Shown: positions 53,985 to 62,215 of the stretch, in pieces
Layout of the letters: each line of letters opens with the position of its first letter
How positions within the stretch are numbered: the first letter of the stretch is position 1
DNA from: an uncultured Lachnospiraceae bacterium
GTDB taxonomy: Bacteria > Bacillota > Clostridia > Lachnospirales > Lachnospiraceae
Length of the DNA stretch: 64,000 bases
Reading direction: 5' to 3'
NCBI GenBank assembly: GCA_900554415.1
Contig: USGU01000007.1
Coordinates: forward strand, 1 to 64,000
The notes under the pieces: model-generated
What the model was told of the DNA's origin: nothing
Database searches by the model: none
What the model saw: the letters and a program-made list of their open reading frames with translations, nothing else
Program-made: the position numbers and the translations under genes

Positions 53985-55625
53985 GTGAGTGAATTTTTGA
54001 AATTTGCATATGAAATATTGTCGCAAGTGGTATATAACATTGTGACATGGTTAGTGGCATTTGTGAAATTGTTTATAACAGGATGGGCAGAATATTTTCT
54101 AATCTTTAAAACTTACTTTCCGACGTTGAATATTCTTTCAAAGATTTTGTCCATTCTTTTGATGCTGGTATTATTTGCCATTCCGGTAGTGATTGTCATC
54201 CTGTTGGTACGACGTGCAATGTTACATCATCAGCTGAAGGCAGACAGTACAGATAATGCGACCTTGTATCGTGAAATTGGAAGACTAAATAAGCAGGTCC
54301 TGGATCTGATGGAAGAAAAGAATAATATTCTGGCGCTGAAAGTCAATGCAATGGGTGGTGTGGAGCGTATCCCATATATGGGAGCATCTGCTTTGACAGA
54401 AGATACTATTCCTGCTTTGAAAAATGTAACTGGTAATGAAGCCATGGCAGGAAAGGCAGTGGAGGCTATGGCGCAGGTTAGTAATGACCCAAGTAAGGCA
54501 CCGCTTGTTCGTGCAGTGCTGGAAGGAAAAGATGATGTGAATATGCCGCATCGTTTCCCAAAACTTTCCCTTGTGGATGCAAAATACAGAGATTTCCAGT
54601 ATCCACAGTATAATGATACGATTTCATTGGAAGAATTTACCGAAGGATATCGTTTATTTGCCGCAAGTCAGATGGGACTTTACTATACACCGGAGCTGGT
54701 GAGAAGATTTGTGGCAGGTATGGCAGCAAGTAAACTTCTGATTCTGGAAGGTATTTCCGGTACCGGTAAGACGAGTCTTCCGTATTCGTTCAGTCGTTAT
54801 CTGGATAACCCGGCAACGATTGTATCCATTCAGCCATCCTACAGAGACCGTTCGGAAATGCTTGGATATTTCAATGAATTTTCCAAGAAATTTAACGAGA
54901 CAGAGTTCCTGCGTGCATTGTATGAAGCAAACTACAGAAAAGACCCGACACTCATTGTACTGGACGAAATGAACCTTGCCCGTATTGAGTACTATTTTGC
55001 AGAAATGTTGTCTGTTTTGGAAATGCCGAGCAAAGATGAATGGATTATAGACCTTGTTCCGACCGCATGGAAAGGAGACCCTGAGAAACTGGAAGATGGC
55101 AAACTTCACGTATCCGATACTACATGGTTTATCGGTACTGCCAATAACGATGATTCTACATTTACCATCACAGATAAGGTTTATGACCGTGCAATGCCGA
55201 TTGAAATCAATGAGAGAGCAGAAGCGTTCGAATGTGAATTACAGCCGAAATGCGATATTACGGCACAGCATCTGGAATATCTGTTCCAGAAGGCCAAGGT
55301 AGACCATCCAATCAGTGATGATTTGATGGAAAAAATGCAGAAGCTGGACAGCTATCTGATTACAAGATTTAAGCTTTCTTTTGGAAACCGTATTATGAAG
55401 CAGATGTATGATTTTATTCCGGTTTATGTTGCATGTGGTGGTACGGAACTTGGCGCTATGGATTACATTATGGCACGTAAAGTACTGAAGAAATTTGAAA
55501 GTATGAATGTCAGCTTTGTGCGCGATGAGATTACCGGTCTGATCAACTATATTGATAAGACATTTGGTGAAGAAGAAATGCAGGACAGCAAGGATTACTT
55601 AAGACGCATTCAGAATTTATATTAA
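53985..55625 (+). CDS. Membrane-tethered McrB-like AAA+ ATPase
   Basis: 546 aa from GTG 53985, 5 bp after the peptidase stop. Two hydrophobic segments (about 18-40 and 52-77) precede a short coiled coil (90-120). The AAA+ domain has Walker A GISGTGKTS (256-264), Walker B LIVLDEMNLARIEYYF (323-338) and FIGTANNDDST as sensor-like motif, matching the McrB/MoxR group. McrB in E. coli is a GTPase of a restriction system; here the gene lies among secretion genes and next to a McrC/DUF2357-like partner. Role inferred: motor or gate for fibre assembly; a defence role is the alternative. Confidence 0.75.
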   Translation: MSEFLKFAYEILSQVVYNIVTWLVAFVKLFITGWAEYFLIFKTYFPTLNILSKILSILLMLVLFAIPVVIVILLVRRAMLHHQLKADSTDNATLYREIGRLNKQVLDLMEEKNNILALKVNAMGGVERIPYMGASALTEDTIPALKNVTGNEAMAGKAVEAMAQVSNDPSKAPLVRAVLEGKDDVNMPHRFPKLSLVDAKYRDFQYPQYNDTISLEEFTEGYRLFAASQMGLYYTPELVRRFVAGMAASKLLILEGISGTGKTSLPYSFSRYLDNPATIVSIQPSYRDRSEMLGYFNEFSKKFNETEFLRALYEANYRKDPTLIVLDEMNLARIEYYFAEMLSVLEMPSKDEWIIDLVPTAWKGDPEKLEDGKLHVSDTTWFIGTANNDDSTFTITDKVYDRAMPIEINERAEAFECELQPKCDITAQHLEYLFQKAKVDHPISDDLMEKMQKLDSYLITRFKLSFGNRIMKQMYDFIPVYVACGGTELGAMDYIMARKVLKKFESMNVSFVRDEITGLINYIDKTFGEEEMQDSKDYLRRIQNLY

Positions 55626-55626
55626 G

Positions 55627-55725
55627 ATGCCAGGGGCAAAAGGTCTAAATCCATATGAGTTTGCTCATAAGTGGGTGAAAGACCTTGGAACTTTTGACTA
55701 CGATATCATATTAATTAATAAGTAA
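55627..55725 (+). CDS. Possible 32-aa small protein
   Basis: An ATG two bases after the ATPase stop opens a 32-codon frame (MPGAKGLNPYEFAHKWVKDL...). Composition is protein-like (aromatics, Gly, charged residues) and the frame fills most of the gap before the next gene, but no ribosome-binding site is visible. It could depend on termination-reinitiation, be a remnant of a longer protein, or be chance. Confidence 0.3.
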   Translation: MPGAKGLNPYEFAHKWVKDLGTFDYDIILINK

Positions 55726-55745
55726 GTAAGAGGAAATGAGCGAAG

Positions 55746-57578
55746 ATGGCGGATACGATTAACGAATTATATTCGAAATATACAGAAGGTGTAGGGAATG
55801 CTCTGGAAGATGACCGATATTTTCAATATCTGTTTGAAATGATACAGGCCGGAGACAATACTCTGGAGCAGAAAAACCGAATCTTACATAAAGTAGTAGA
55901 TGAGCAGTGGCTTACGGTGGTAGAGGAAGGAATCGAAGCTATTTTCCGTATTGTGGACAAGCCAAGACGTTTTATTACAACATCGGAAGAAGTAGTACCT
56001 GTGGCACTGGCAAAGAAGATTACAGCGGACAGTGTACGGCATCTAAGCCAGAACACTCAGTTTATTACAGCAAATGAAGCCGGGGAGATTATGCCGACGA
56101 AGATTCTGAACAAGACTACAGAGGAGACATACGATTTGTATGAAAATCGTTTTGTTTATCATTTGATTCAGCGGCTGTTCACATTTGTAGATAAGAGAAC
56201 AGATGTAATCTTCTGGTCAACCGGAGATGAGACATGCAATGTAATGAGCATGGAAAGCAAGGTTGACGATGCATATGAAGAAATTTCCTATAAAGTGGAA
56301 ATGACGATTAAAAATCGTCAGAGTCTGGTGGAAAATGATAATGACAACATGGAAATATTCAAACGAATTGACCGTGTGCGCAGAATGTCAAGAACCCTGC
56401 TGACAAGTGCATTCTGTGATATCATGAACGGCTGTGCGAAAGTACGAAGCCCGATTCAGAGAACGAATCTGATGATGAAAGACCCAGATTACCGGACCTG
56501 CTATAAATTATGGCAGTTCATTGAAAGTTATGATGAAGTTGGATATACGATTGAGGAACAGGACTCTACTTTACAGTTCGATGAAGAATACCTGTTACAG
56601 ATGTATATCAACATGATTACCAATTATACAGTGTTCAAGAGTCTGCTTGTTTCTGACCCACGCAAAATGAGCGAGATTGAGACGAAGAAACGGGAACTTG
56701 TAAAACCGAAATTTATCAAAGAAATCAAAGAAGAAATTGTGGAAGACCGCAATATTCCGGATGTGGAAATTCGTCGGGTATTTGTAGAAGAAGTAACCCA
56801 GGCGCAGCTTGAGGCAGAAGAAAAGTTAAAAGAGGAAACTGCAAAGAGAGAAGAACTGGAGAAATCTGTTTCCGGTCTGGAACGCCAGTTGGATATGCTG
56901 AATCAGCAGTTGGATATGCTGAATCAGCAGTTAGAATTTCTGGAGCAGACCAGAATGCAGTTGGAAGAACAGCAGGAGGAGCTGGAACATCAGAGGGCAG
57001 AAGAACAGGCTTCTTATGAGCAACAGTTAAGAGAAGAACGAAAAGCAAGAACAGAAGCAGAAGATGCAGTAAAACAGGTGGAAGCAGAAGCACGTATGAC
57101 AGTTGAAATGATGGAACGTCAGACGAAAGAAGAAATTGCAGCAGTGCAGAACAGGGCAGAGGAAGAAATTGCAGCAGTGCAGAACAGGGCAGAGGAAGAA
57201 ATTGCAGATGCTCAGGCAAAAGCTGCGGAAGCGGTAGAAGCTGCACAGCGTGAGGCGGACAAGAAAGTAGCTGAGACGCAACACGAAGCAGAAGCAAAAG
57301 CTGCGGAAGCAGTTGCTGTAGCACAGGGTGAAGCTGAAAAGCAGGTTACAGATGCTCAGCAAGAGGCAGAAAATCAGATTCAGGCAGTTAAAAAGAATGC
57401 GCAGGAAGAAATTGACGCAATAAAGAGAGAGACAGAACTGCAGATAAAGAAGGCGGAAAAGGCGAGAGAAAAAGCAGAAGCGAAGGCAGAAGCAAACAGT
57501 TTGTCACGTTATATTGTCCAGACACTTCGGGAAAGAAAAGAGCGCAAGAACGCCAATGAAGACGGAGAGAGCAAATGA
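55746..57578 (+). CDS. DUF2357/McrC-like protein with long coiled coil in place of nuclease
   Basis: 610 aa. The N-terminal ~320 residues contain ETYDLYENRFVYHLIQRL, resembling the conserved ENRF segment of DUF2357/McrC-type partners of McrB ATPases (recognised from memory). I see no PD-(D/E)xK nuclease. Residues about 330-600 form a continuous Glu/Gln/Ala/Lys coiled coil with near-perfect internal repeats (LDMLNQQ twice; EEIAAVQNRAE twice). Its stop overlaps the second signal peptidase gene (ATGA). Likely a cytoplasmic scaffold for the membrane ATPase; functional inference only. Confidence 0.6.
   Translation: MADTINELYSKYTEGVGNALEDDRYFQYLFEMIQAGDNTLEQKNRILHKVVDEQWLTVVEEGIEAIFRIVDKPRRFITTSEEVVPVALAKKITADSVRHLSQNTQFITANEAGEIMPTKILNKTTEETYDLYENRFVYHLIQRLFTFVDKRTDVIFWSTGDETCNVMSMESKVDDAYEEISYKVEMTIKNRQSLVENDNDNMEIFKRIDRVRRMSRTLLTSAFCDIMNGCAKVRSPIQRTNLMMKDPDYRTCYKLWQFIESYDEVGYTIEEQDSTLQFDEEYLLQMYINMITNYTVFKSLLVSDPRKMSEIETKKRELVKPKFIKEIKEEIVEDRNIPDVEIRRVFVEEVTQAQLEAEEKLKEETAKREELEKSVSGLERQLDMLNQQLDMLNQQLEFLEQTRMQLEEQQEELEHQRAEEQASYEQQLREERKARTEAEDAVKQVEAEARMTVEMMERQTKEEIAAVQNRAEEEIAAVQNRAEEEIADAQAKAAEAVEAAQREADKKVAETQHEAEAKAAEAVAVAQGEAEKQVTDAQQEAENQIQAVKKNAQEEIDAIKRETELQIKKAEKAREKAEAKAEANSLSRYIVQTLRERKERKNANEDGESK
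56885..57230 (+). repeat. Tandem coding repeats in the coiled-coil gene
   Basis: Two nearly identical 21-bp units (CAGTTGGATATGCTGAATCAG, about 56886-56930) and two identical 33-bp units (GAAGAAATTGCAGCAGTGCA..., about 57127-57192). Both keep the frame and the heptad-like pattern, so copy-number change would lengthen or shorten the coil. Confidence 0.75.
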
Positions 57579-58183
57579 TAAAAAAGATATTTTTTAGCAT
57601 TATTAATTTCCTTTCTGTGGTAATTATCATAGCGGCAGTATTTGTTCTCTGTACAGTGATTTTTACAAAATCCGGGGAAGCACCTTCTGTATTTGGCTAT
57701 ACGGCACTGAGAGTTACGACCGGAAGTATGGAGCCGACCTATGCTGTAGATACCATGATACTTGTAAAAAAAGTATTACCTGAAGAAATAAAAGAAAATG
57801 ATGTAATTTCCTTTTATTCCCAGGACCCGGCCCTTGATGGTGCTGTTAATACCCATCGTGTTGTTGAAATAAAGGAAGAAGATGGAGAACGTTCCTTTGT
57901 AACAAAGGGCGACAATAATAACGTGGTAGATTCCTATGATGTGGAGAGTGAGTATTTACTTGGAAAAGTGGTTGCTTCCTCCCTTATAATTGGAAAAATC
58001 TCAAGACTTGTTGCTAATCCGCTTATATTTATTCCGGTGATATTGATTCCGCTTGTAGTCATTCTGATTGGCAATCTGGCTGGCACGATTCGGATGGCAA
58101 AGAAAATCGCTAAAGAAGAGGAAGAAGCGGCAGTACAGGAAGCGTTGAGACAAATAAAAGAGAAGAAACAGGAAGAAAAATAA
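57575..58183 (+). CDS. Second ER-type (SipW-like) signal peptidase I
   Basis: 202 aa, starting inside the stop of the previous gene (ATGA). N-terminal TM (about 5-28), catalytic Ser51 in VTTGSMEPTY, His94 in VNTHRV, then FVTKGDNNNVVDSYDV. A C-terminal TM (about 148-172) and a short charged tail follow. It shares the layout of the 53224 enzyme but not its long coiled coil. Two peptidases in one operon suggest separate substrate sets, such as major versus minor subunits. Confidence 0.88.
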   Translation: MIKKIFFSIINFLSVVIIIAAVFVLCTVIFTKSGEAPSVFGYTALRVTTGSMEPTYAVDTMILVKKVLPEEIKENDVISFYSQDPALDGAVNTHRVVEIKEEDGERSFVTKGDNNNVVDSYDVESEYLLGKVVASSLIIGKISRLVANPLIFIPVILIPLVVILIGNLAGTIRMAKKIAKEEEEAAVQEALRQIKEKKQEEK

Positions 58184-58291
58184 GAGGCAAACAAGGGATA
58201 GACTTCTGACAATTGGTATGGTAATATATTACGCGTAAAAGTATTTTTTTAAATATGATATATAAATGTAATTAGAGGAGAGGAAACATAA

Positions 58292-58972
58292 ATGGGAGCG
58301 TTAAATATCAAGCGTGGGACGAAGATGCAGCTTGCGAAAGAAGCAGTTGCAGGTCGGGAGCCAGAGTTTAACATGATTAGTACATTTAATAAAGAATTGG
58401 ATGAATCTGCATTTCTGGTATCAGTCCCGATGCTGGATGGAAAAGCGCTTCCTGCAGATGAAACGCAGAAATTTTTGTTCCGCTATGAAGAAGGGGAGGA
58501 AACCCGAATTATTGCCGGGTATGTGGATGATGTAGTAAAAGAGGGAATCCGCCATTACTGGAAGATTCGAAGGGTATCGGAGAACAGGCAGTTTGTCAAG
58601 CGTGTCGATGTCCGTATGAAAGTAGAATTTCCGGTACAATTTATGCAGGATACCTGGGCGTTAAATTCCCATGGCGAGATTGATAAAGAGACGGGTGAGA
58701 CCATGGATATTTCCAATAACGGTCTTGCTGTATATATGAACCGTTGGTTTGAAGTAGGAGAGACTTGTATTTTTACACTTCCACGTCTGGGAACTGCTTT
58801 TGAAGGAATGCCTTCTACAGAAGTGGTCGGTGTCATCTGCTGGATGAGAGAAATGCCGAAAGGCGGACCGTTCCGTTTTGTTTCGGGTATTCAACTGAGA
58901 TTTGCAAACACAGATGAGAGAGTAAAGATGCAGGAATATGTAGCTTATGTGAAAAAGAGATATAAGCTATAA
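58292..58972 (+). CDS. PilZ domain protein (YcgR-like, probable c-di-GMP receptor)
   Basis: 226 aa. An N-terminal PilZN/YcgR-N-like barrel (about 1-92) is followed by a PilZ domain with R99-x4-R104 (ENRQFVKRVDV) and D139-x-S-x-x-G144 (MDISNNGLAVYM), then GVICWMRE and FVSGIQLRF strands. Canonical PilZ has R-x3-R, so one extra residue is present. AGAGGAGAGG ribosome-binding site. Its place between a signal peptidase and an anchor protein suggests that c-di-GMP controls fibre assembly after translation. Confidence 0.8.
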   Translation: MGALNIKRGTKMQLAKEAVAGREPEFNMISTFNKELDESAFLVSVPMLDGKALPADETQKFLFRYEEGEETRIIAGYVDDVVKEGIRHYWKIRRVSENRQFVKRVDVRMKVEFPVQFMQDTWALNSHGEIDKETGETMDISNNGLAVYMNRWFEVGETCIFTLPRLGTAFEGMPSTEVVGVICWMREMPKGGPFRFVSGIQLRFANTDERVKMQEYVAYVKKRYKL

Positions 58973-58985
58973 GACGTAGTGTAGG

Positions 58986-59981
58986 ATGAAGTGGAAGAAA
59001 GATAATCAGGAAAAGAAAGATAAACAGATAGAAAAAGTAAATAAGAAAAAAAGAAAAAAGCAGACAGACCAGATTGTCCGTATTGAAGAACTGGAAGAAA
59101 TGCTGGAAAAATACGGAGATGATGTAGATCCTGAAACTATCGTCAGCATGTATGTACCACATAGAAAGCGGAAAAGAATCGGGGCTGCACTTCTCAGAAT
59201 GGACAGACTGCATCTGATATTAGTGAGTATGATGCTTGCAGTAGCTGTATTATTTATCATAGCATTTTCACAGGAAAAGATGGGAAATTTTACAATTAAC
59301 CTGAACCGTCTGGAATTGTACCGTAAGGGAATCAGCATTTCAGAAACGGGAGAATTCGAAGATGCAACAGCAAGGCTCACTGCAACTTCTATAAAAGATG
59401 CAACCAATATATCAATAGATGATCTCCCGGATAATCTTGATGAAGGAGAACGGGGAAGCCATAATGGAAAGAACTATATGGCTTATACTTATTATGTCAG
59501 AAATGCAGGAAAAGAAGATTTGGGATATATAGCACGTATTACATTAGATTCATGCGCAAAAGGTGCAGAAGACGCAGTCCGTGTTGCGGTATGGAAAAAT
59601 GGTGAGCGTGTTGTGTATGCAGAGCCTGCAAAGGATGGAAATCCGGAGGACGGCTGCGAGAACTTCGAATCAGATGATGTGGTATGCAGCTATCATGAAG
59701 CAGACTTTCTGGTAGGAAATGTAGACCGCTATACGATTGTTATCTGGATGGAAGGTGATGATCCCGAATGTGTAGATTCCATCATTGGTGGGAGTGTGCA
59801 GTTCAGTATGCACATCGATGCAGATACAGATGATAACACAAGCCTGCTTTGGAAATTTGTAAAAGATATTAAAGATACATTGACTGGAGATAAGCCAATC
59901 AATGCGGCAGGAAATGAAGCTCCGAACGACAGCTATTACTCAGACAGAGAAATTACATGGGAAAATCGGAGAAACCAATAA
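58986..59981 (+). CDS. Membrane-anchored TasA-like protein with cytoplasmic domain
   Basis: 331 aa, 13 bp after the PilZ gene. A highly charged 70-residue cytoplasmic region (Lys-rich, then a short acidic coil IVRIEELEEMLEKYG) precedes one TM (about 75-94) that lacks the AWF cleavage pattern. The exterior part is TasA-like (MAYTYYVRNAGKEDLGYIARITLDSC) and has the shared VIWMEGDDPEC motif, plus a roughly 60-residue tail. Since the signal appears uncleavable, it may be the base on which fibres start and a link to PilZ or the ATPase. Role inferred. Confidence 0.7.
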   Translation: MKWKKDNQEKKDKQIEKVNKKKRKKQTDQIVRIEELEEMLEKYGDDVDPETIVSMYVPHRKRKRIGAALLRMDRLHLILVSMMLAVAVLFIIAFSQEKMGNFTINLNRLELYRKGISISETGEFEDATARLTATSIKDATNISIDDLPDNLDEGERGSHNGKNYMAYTYYVRNAGKEDLGYIARITLDSCAKGAEDAVRVAVWKNGERVVYAEPAKDGNPEDGCENFESDDVVCSYHEADFLVGNVDRYTIVIWMEGDDPECVDSIIGGSVQFSMHIDADTDDNTSLLWKFVKDIKDTLTGDKPINAAGNEAPNDSYYSDREITWENRRNQ

Positions 59982-60086
59982 AATACTTAGGTATAAACAG
60001 TGCCACAACCACTGCTTATATAGATAAAATTTTAGAAACATCAGAATTGAAAGTACAGTAGAAATAAGGAGAGATTTAGATTACCA

Positions 60087-60182
60087 CTACCTATCATGAA
60101 ATGGAATCCTCACCGGATATGGTGATGGAATAACTCTTTCAACCAGGCCCGGTGGGAGAACGATTTGATGATAGGAGAGTAG
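60087..60182 (+). promoter_or_regulatory. Structured leader of the major subunit gene (candidate riboregulator)
   Basis: An outer helix joins CTAC-CTATCAT (60087-60097) to ATGATAG (60168-60174) and GTAG (60179-60182). Inside, CACC (60111-60114) can pair either with nearby GGTG (60121-60124) or, as CACCGG, with CCGGTG (60149-60154). Two exclusive states just ahead of a ribosome-binding site look switch-like. No known riboswitch consensus was recognised. Confidence 0.4.
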
Positions 60183-60222
60183 CTATTACTTTCTACTGGA
60201 AATTTGAATGGGGGAAGAAAAA

Positions 60223-61104
60223 ATGGAAGAAACAAAAAGCGTAAAATCGCTGAAGAAACAGCTTGCGGCTGCAATTGCCATGGTATTGGTTGCCGCTGTA
60301 GCGCTGGGATCAAGTACATATGCTTGGTTTGTAAGTAACAATACGGTTGATGCGACTGTAAGCAGTATTTCTGCACAGTCAAATGCAGCATTCCTGACAA
60401 TTAATAACACAAATGCTCAGGGAACAGAAACATCAACAACAGTTAATTTAACTAATAGTCCTATTGCATTATACCCGTCTCGCCCACATCAGGCAGAAGG
60501 TGGAACGGAAACTGACTGGGAAGCTAATACTGCTCCAGATAAGTTAGTATGGCAGACTGCATATGCAAAGGAAGCTGGTAAAGCAGATGTTCAGACAGAT
60601 GCAAAAGGAAATGGGATTTATTATGATTTAACACATACAGCTGATACAGTTACTGGAACTACAGGATATGTGTCAACATCTCAGGTATATGTATCCTCTA
60701 GTCAGGGTGCTTTCAATAGTCTGAAAATTGAAGGTATGACCGTAACTGCTGCAGGTGATGGAGCTAATAATGACATTGTTAATGCAGTTGGTGCTCTGGT
60801 TTCTTGTGGAAATGAGTGGGAGCTTTGGGAATATGATGCAACCTTAAATGAAAATGCAGGTGGTTGGAAACAGACATCAAAATCTACAAATTCTCTTTCT
60901 GGAGCGGAAACTGCAACATTTGGAGATGCAGTAACTGCTAATAAAATCTTAACAGTTAATGTTACTCTGTTCTATGATGGAGATTATACAACTATCAATA
61001 CTAATAATTTCAATAAGTTGGGTCAGGCAAGTGTAAAACTTGATTTCTCTGCAACACCAGTTCAGCAGGGTGTAAACGGAAATTATACTCAGGGAACTAA
61101 CTAA
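60223..61104 (+). CDS. Putative major fibre subunit (SipW-dependent, TasA-like)
   Basis: 293 aa from ATG 60223, preceded by TGGGGGAAG; ATG 60208 sits before that site. Basic start, hydrophobic segment about 14-30, then GSSTYAWFVSNNTVDATVSSISAQS, the clearest SipW-cognate signal in the window. The exterior part is Thr/Asn/Ala-rich and beta-like. It has only one Cys (about residue 195) and, in place of EGxDxxC, TLFYDGDYT at the equivalent position. Dedicated leader, following hairpins and a partial second copy at 63851 suggest an abundant, variable subunit (inference). Confidence 0.78.
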   Translation: MEETKSVKSLKKQLAAAIAMVLVAAVALGSSTYAWFVSNNTVDATVSSISAQSNAAFLTINNTNAQGTETSTTVNLTNSPIALYPSRPHQAEGGTETDWEANTAPDKLVWQTAYAKEAGKADVQTDAKGNGIYYDLTHTADTVTGTTGYVSTSQVYVSSSQGAFNSLKIEGMTVTAAGDGANNDIVNAVGALVSCGNEWELWEYDATLNENAGGWKQTSKSTNSLSGAETATFGDAVTANKILTVNVTLFYDGDYTTINTNNFNKLGQASVKLDFSATPVQQGVNGNYTQGTN

Positions 61105-61115
61105 ATAATAATATC

Positions 61116-61182
61116 GCTCTCCACGGTTGTGGCGTGGAGGGCATACCAAAAGGCAGAAGAGTCTTTTCCGCTTTTTGGTATG
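61116..61182 (+). promoter_or_regulatory. Two intercistronic hairpins between subunit genes
   Basis: Hairpin 1: CTCCACG / CGTGGAG (about 61119-61139). Hairpin 2: CATACCAAAAGGCAGAAGA (61142-61160) with TTTTCCGCTTTTTGGTATG (61164-61182), a long stem with a few mismatches. No clean U-tract follows, so they look like mRNA-stabilising or partial attenuation structures setting the ratio of the two subunits. Confidence 0.55.
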
Positions 61183-61200
61183 TCAAAAGAAAAGGATATG

Positions 61201-62199
61201 ATGGAGATGAAAACGAAAAGTCAAAAATTAAAAATACAGCTTATGGGTGCTATACTAAGTGTATCTGTCAGTGCATTCGCCTTAACTTCTGCCACTTATG
61301 CCTGGTATGTGGCAAATAATAAAGTCACATCTGAAACGAGTTCCATTATGGCAGAAGCCAATGGTTTTATGCTTCAAATCGTAAAATTAGGTGATACGCT
61401 TGATCATGGAAGTGACACTGCACTTGTATCAGCAGTAGAAGGACATAAGATCAGCCCAGCTTCTACAGAAGATGCAAAATCATGGTGGGTTCCGGAAAAC
61501 TGGAATGCCGATATGAATGTGGCAACTTATATGCATCCTACATGGGATATTGATGCAAACGGAAATACATTGTATGGTCAATATACTGTTGGTGATGAAA
61601 CATACTATGCATATGCTGTTGGTGAATATACTCTATACACATTAACAAATACCGGAATTTGTGATGTATATCTGGATGGTTCAAACCCAGAAGGAGCTGT
61701 TCAGGTAACGATAAAAGATGCGGATGGGAAAGAAACAGCTGTAAATGATAAAGTAGCAGCTTCTCTTCGAGTCGGAATTACAATTGATGCAGGAAAAGGA
61801 TCTGGCGAAAAATTGGTATTGGTTTATGCTCCAAAAGCAGAGGATACGAATGCTCATGGGAATGATGTGAATTCAACTAACGGCTGGAGTGTGGTAAAAG
61901 ATAGCAATTCAACAAAAAAGCCATCCTATCCATATGTGTATGAAAAAAACTATACATGGACAGATTCCACAGATGGAAAAACGTACAATTATGCGGCCAC
62001 AAAAGATGGATTCAGCTATATACTGCCTACCGGAAATGCACGGAAAATTGCATCTGGTGTAGATTATGATGGAAATACAACCATGCGAGTTTACATCTGG
62101 ATGGAAGGAACTGATGCAGACTGCATTAGCCGCATTGTAGATGGCGATGAAAGACAATTTAATGTGACAGTACATTTGGCAGGTGTATCTGCTGAATAA
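61201..62199 (+). CDS. SipW-dependent TasA-like fibre subunit C2
   Basis: 332 aa from ATG 61201 (AAAAGGAT upstream; 61198 or 61207 are also possible). The open frame before it runs through the hairpins and is not conserved. TM/signal about 13-30 ending SATYAWYVANNKVTSETSS. Then ISPASTEDAKSWW, GVCD-type strands and the C-terminal YIWMEGTDADC with VTVHLAGVSAE, so it has both family motifs. Co-transcribed with the major subunit; likely a minor or capping subunit. Confidence 0.78.
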   Translation: MEMKTKSQKLKIQLMGAILSVSVSAFALTSATYAWYVANNKVTSETSSIMAEANGFMLQIVKLGDTLDHGSDTALVSAVEGHKISPASTEDAKSWWVPENWNADMNVATYMHPTWDIDANGNTLYGQYTVGDETYYAYAVGEYTLYTLTNTGICDVYLDGSNPEGAVQVTIKDADGKETAVNDKVAASLRVGITIDAGKGSGEKLVLVYAPKAEDTNAHGNDVNSTNGWSVVKDSNSTKKPSYPYVYEKNYTWTDSTDGKTYNYAATKDGFSYILPTGNARKIASGVDYDGNTTMRVYIWMEGTDADCISRIVDGDERQFNVTVHLAGVSAE

Positions 62200-62215
62200 G
62201 ACTGCAAATATGAAT

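Noticed and set aside
56725..57324. 199-aa minus-strand Leu/Pro-rich frame
   Set aside because: Antisense of the coiled-coil repeats; composition is an artefact of complementing Glu/Gln/Ala codons.
60087..60182. Known c-di-GMP riboswitch (type I or II) before the major subunit
   Set aside because: Although a PilZ gene is nearby, the conserved GEMM core sequences I know are not present, so no ligand is claimed.
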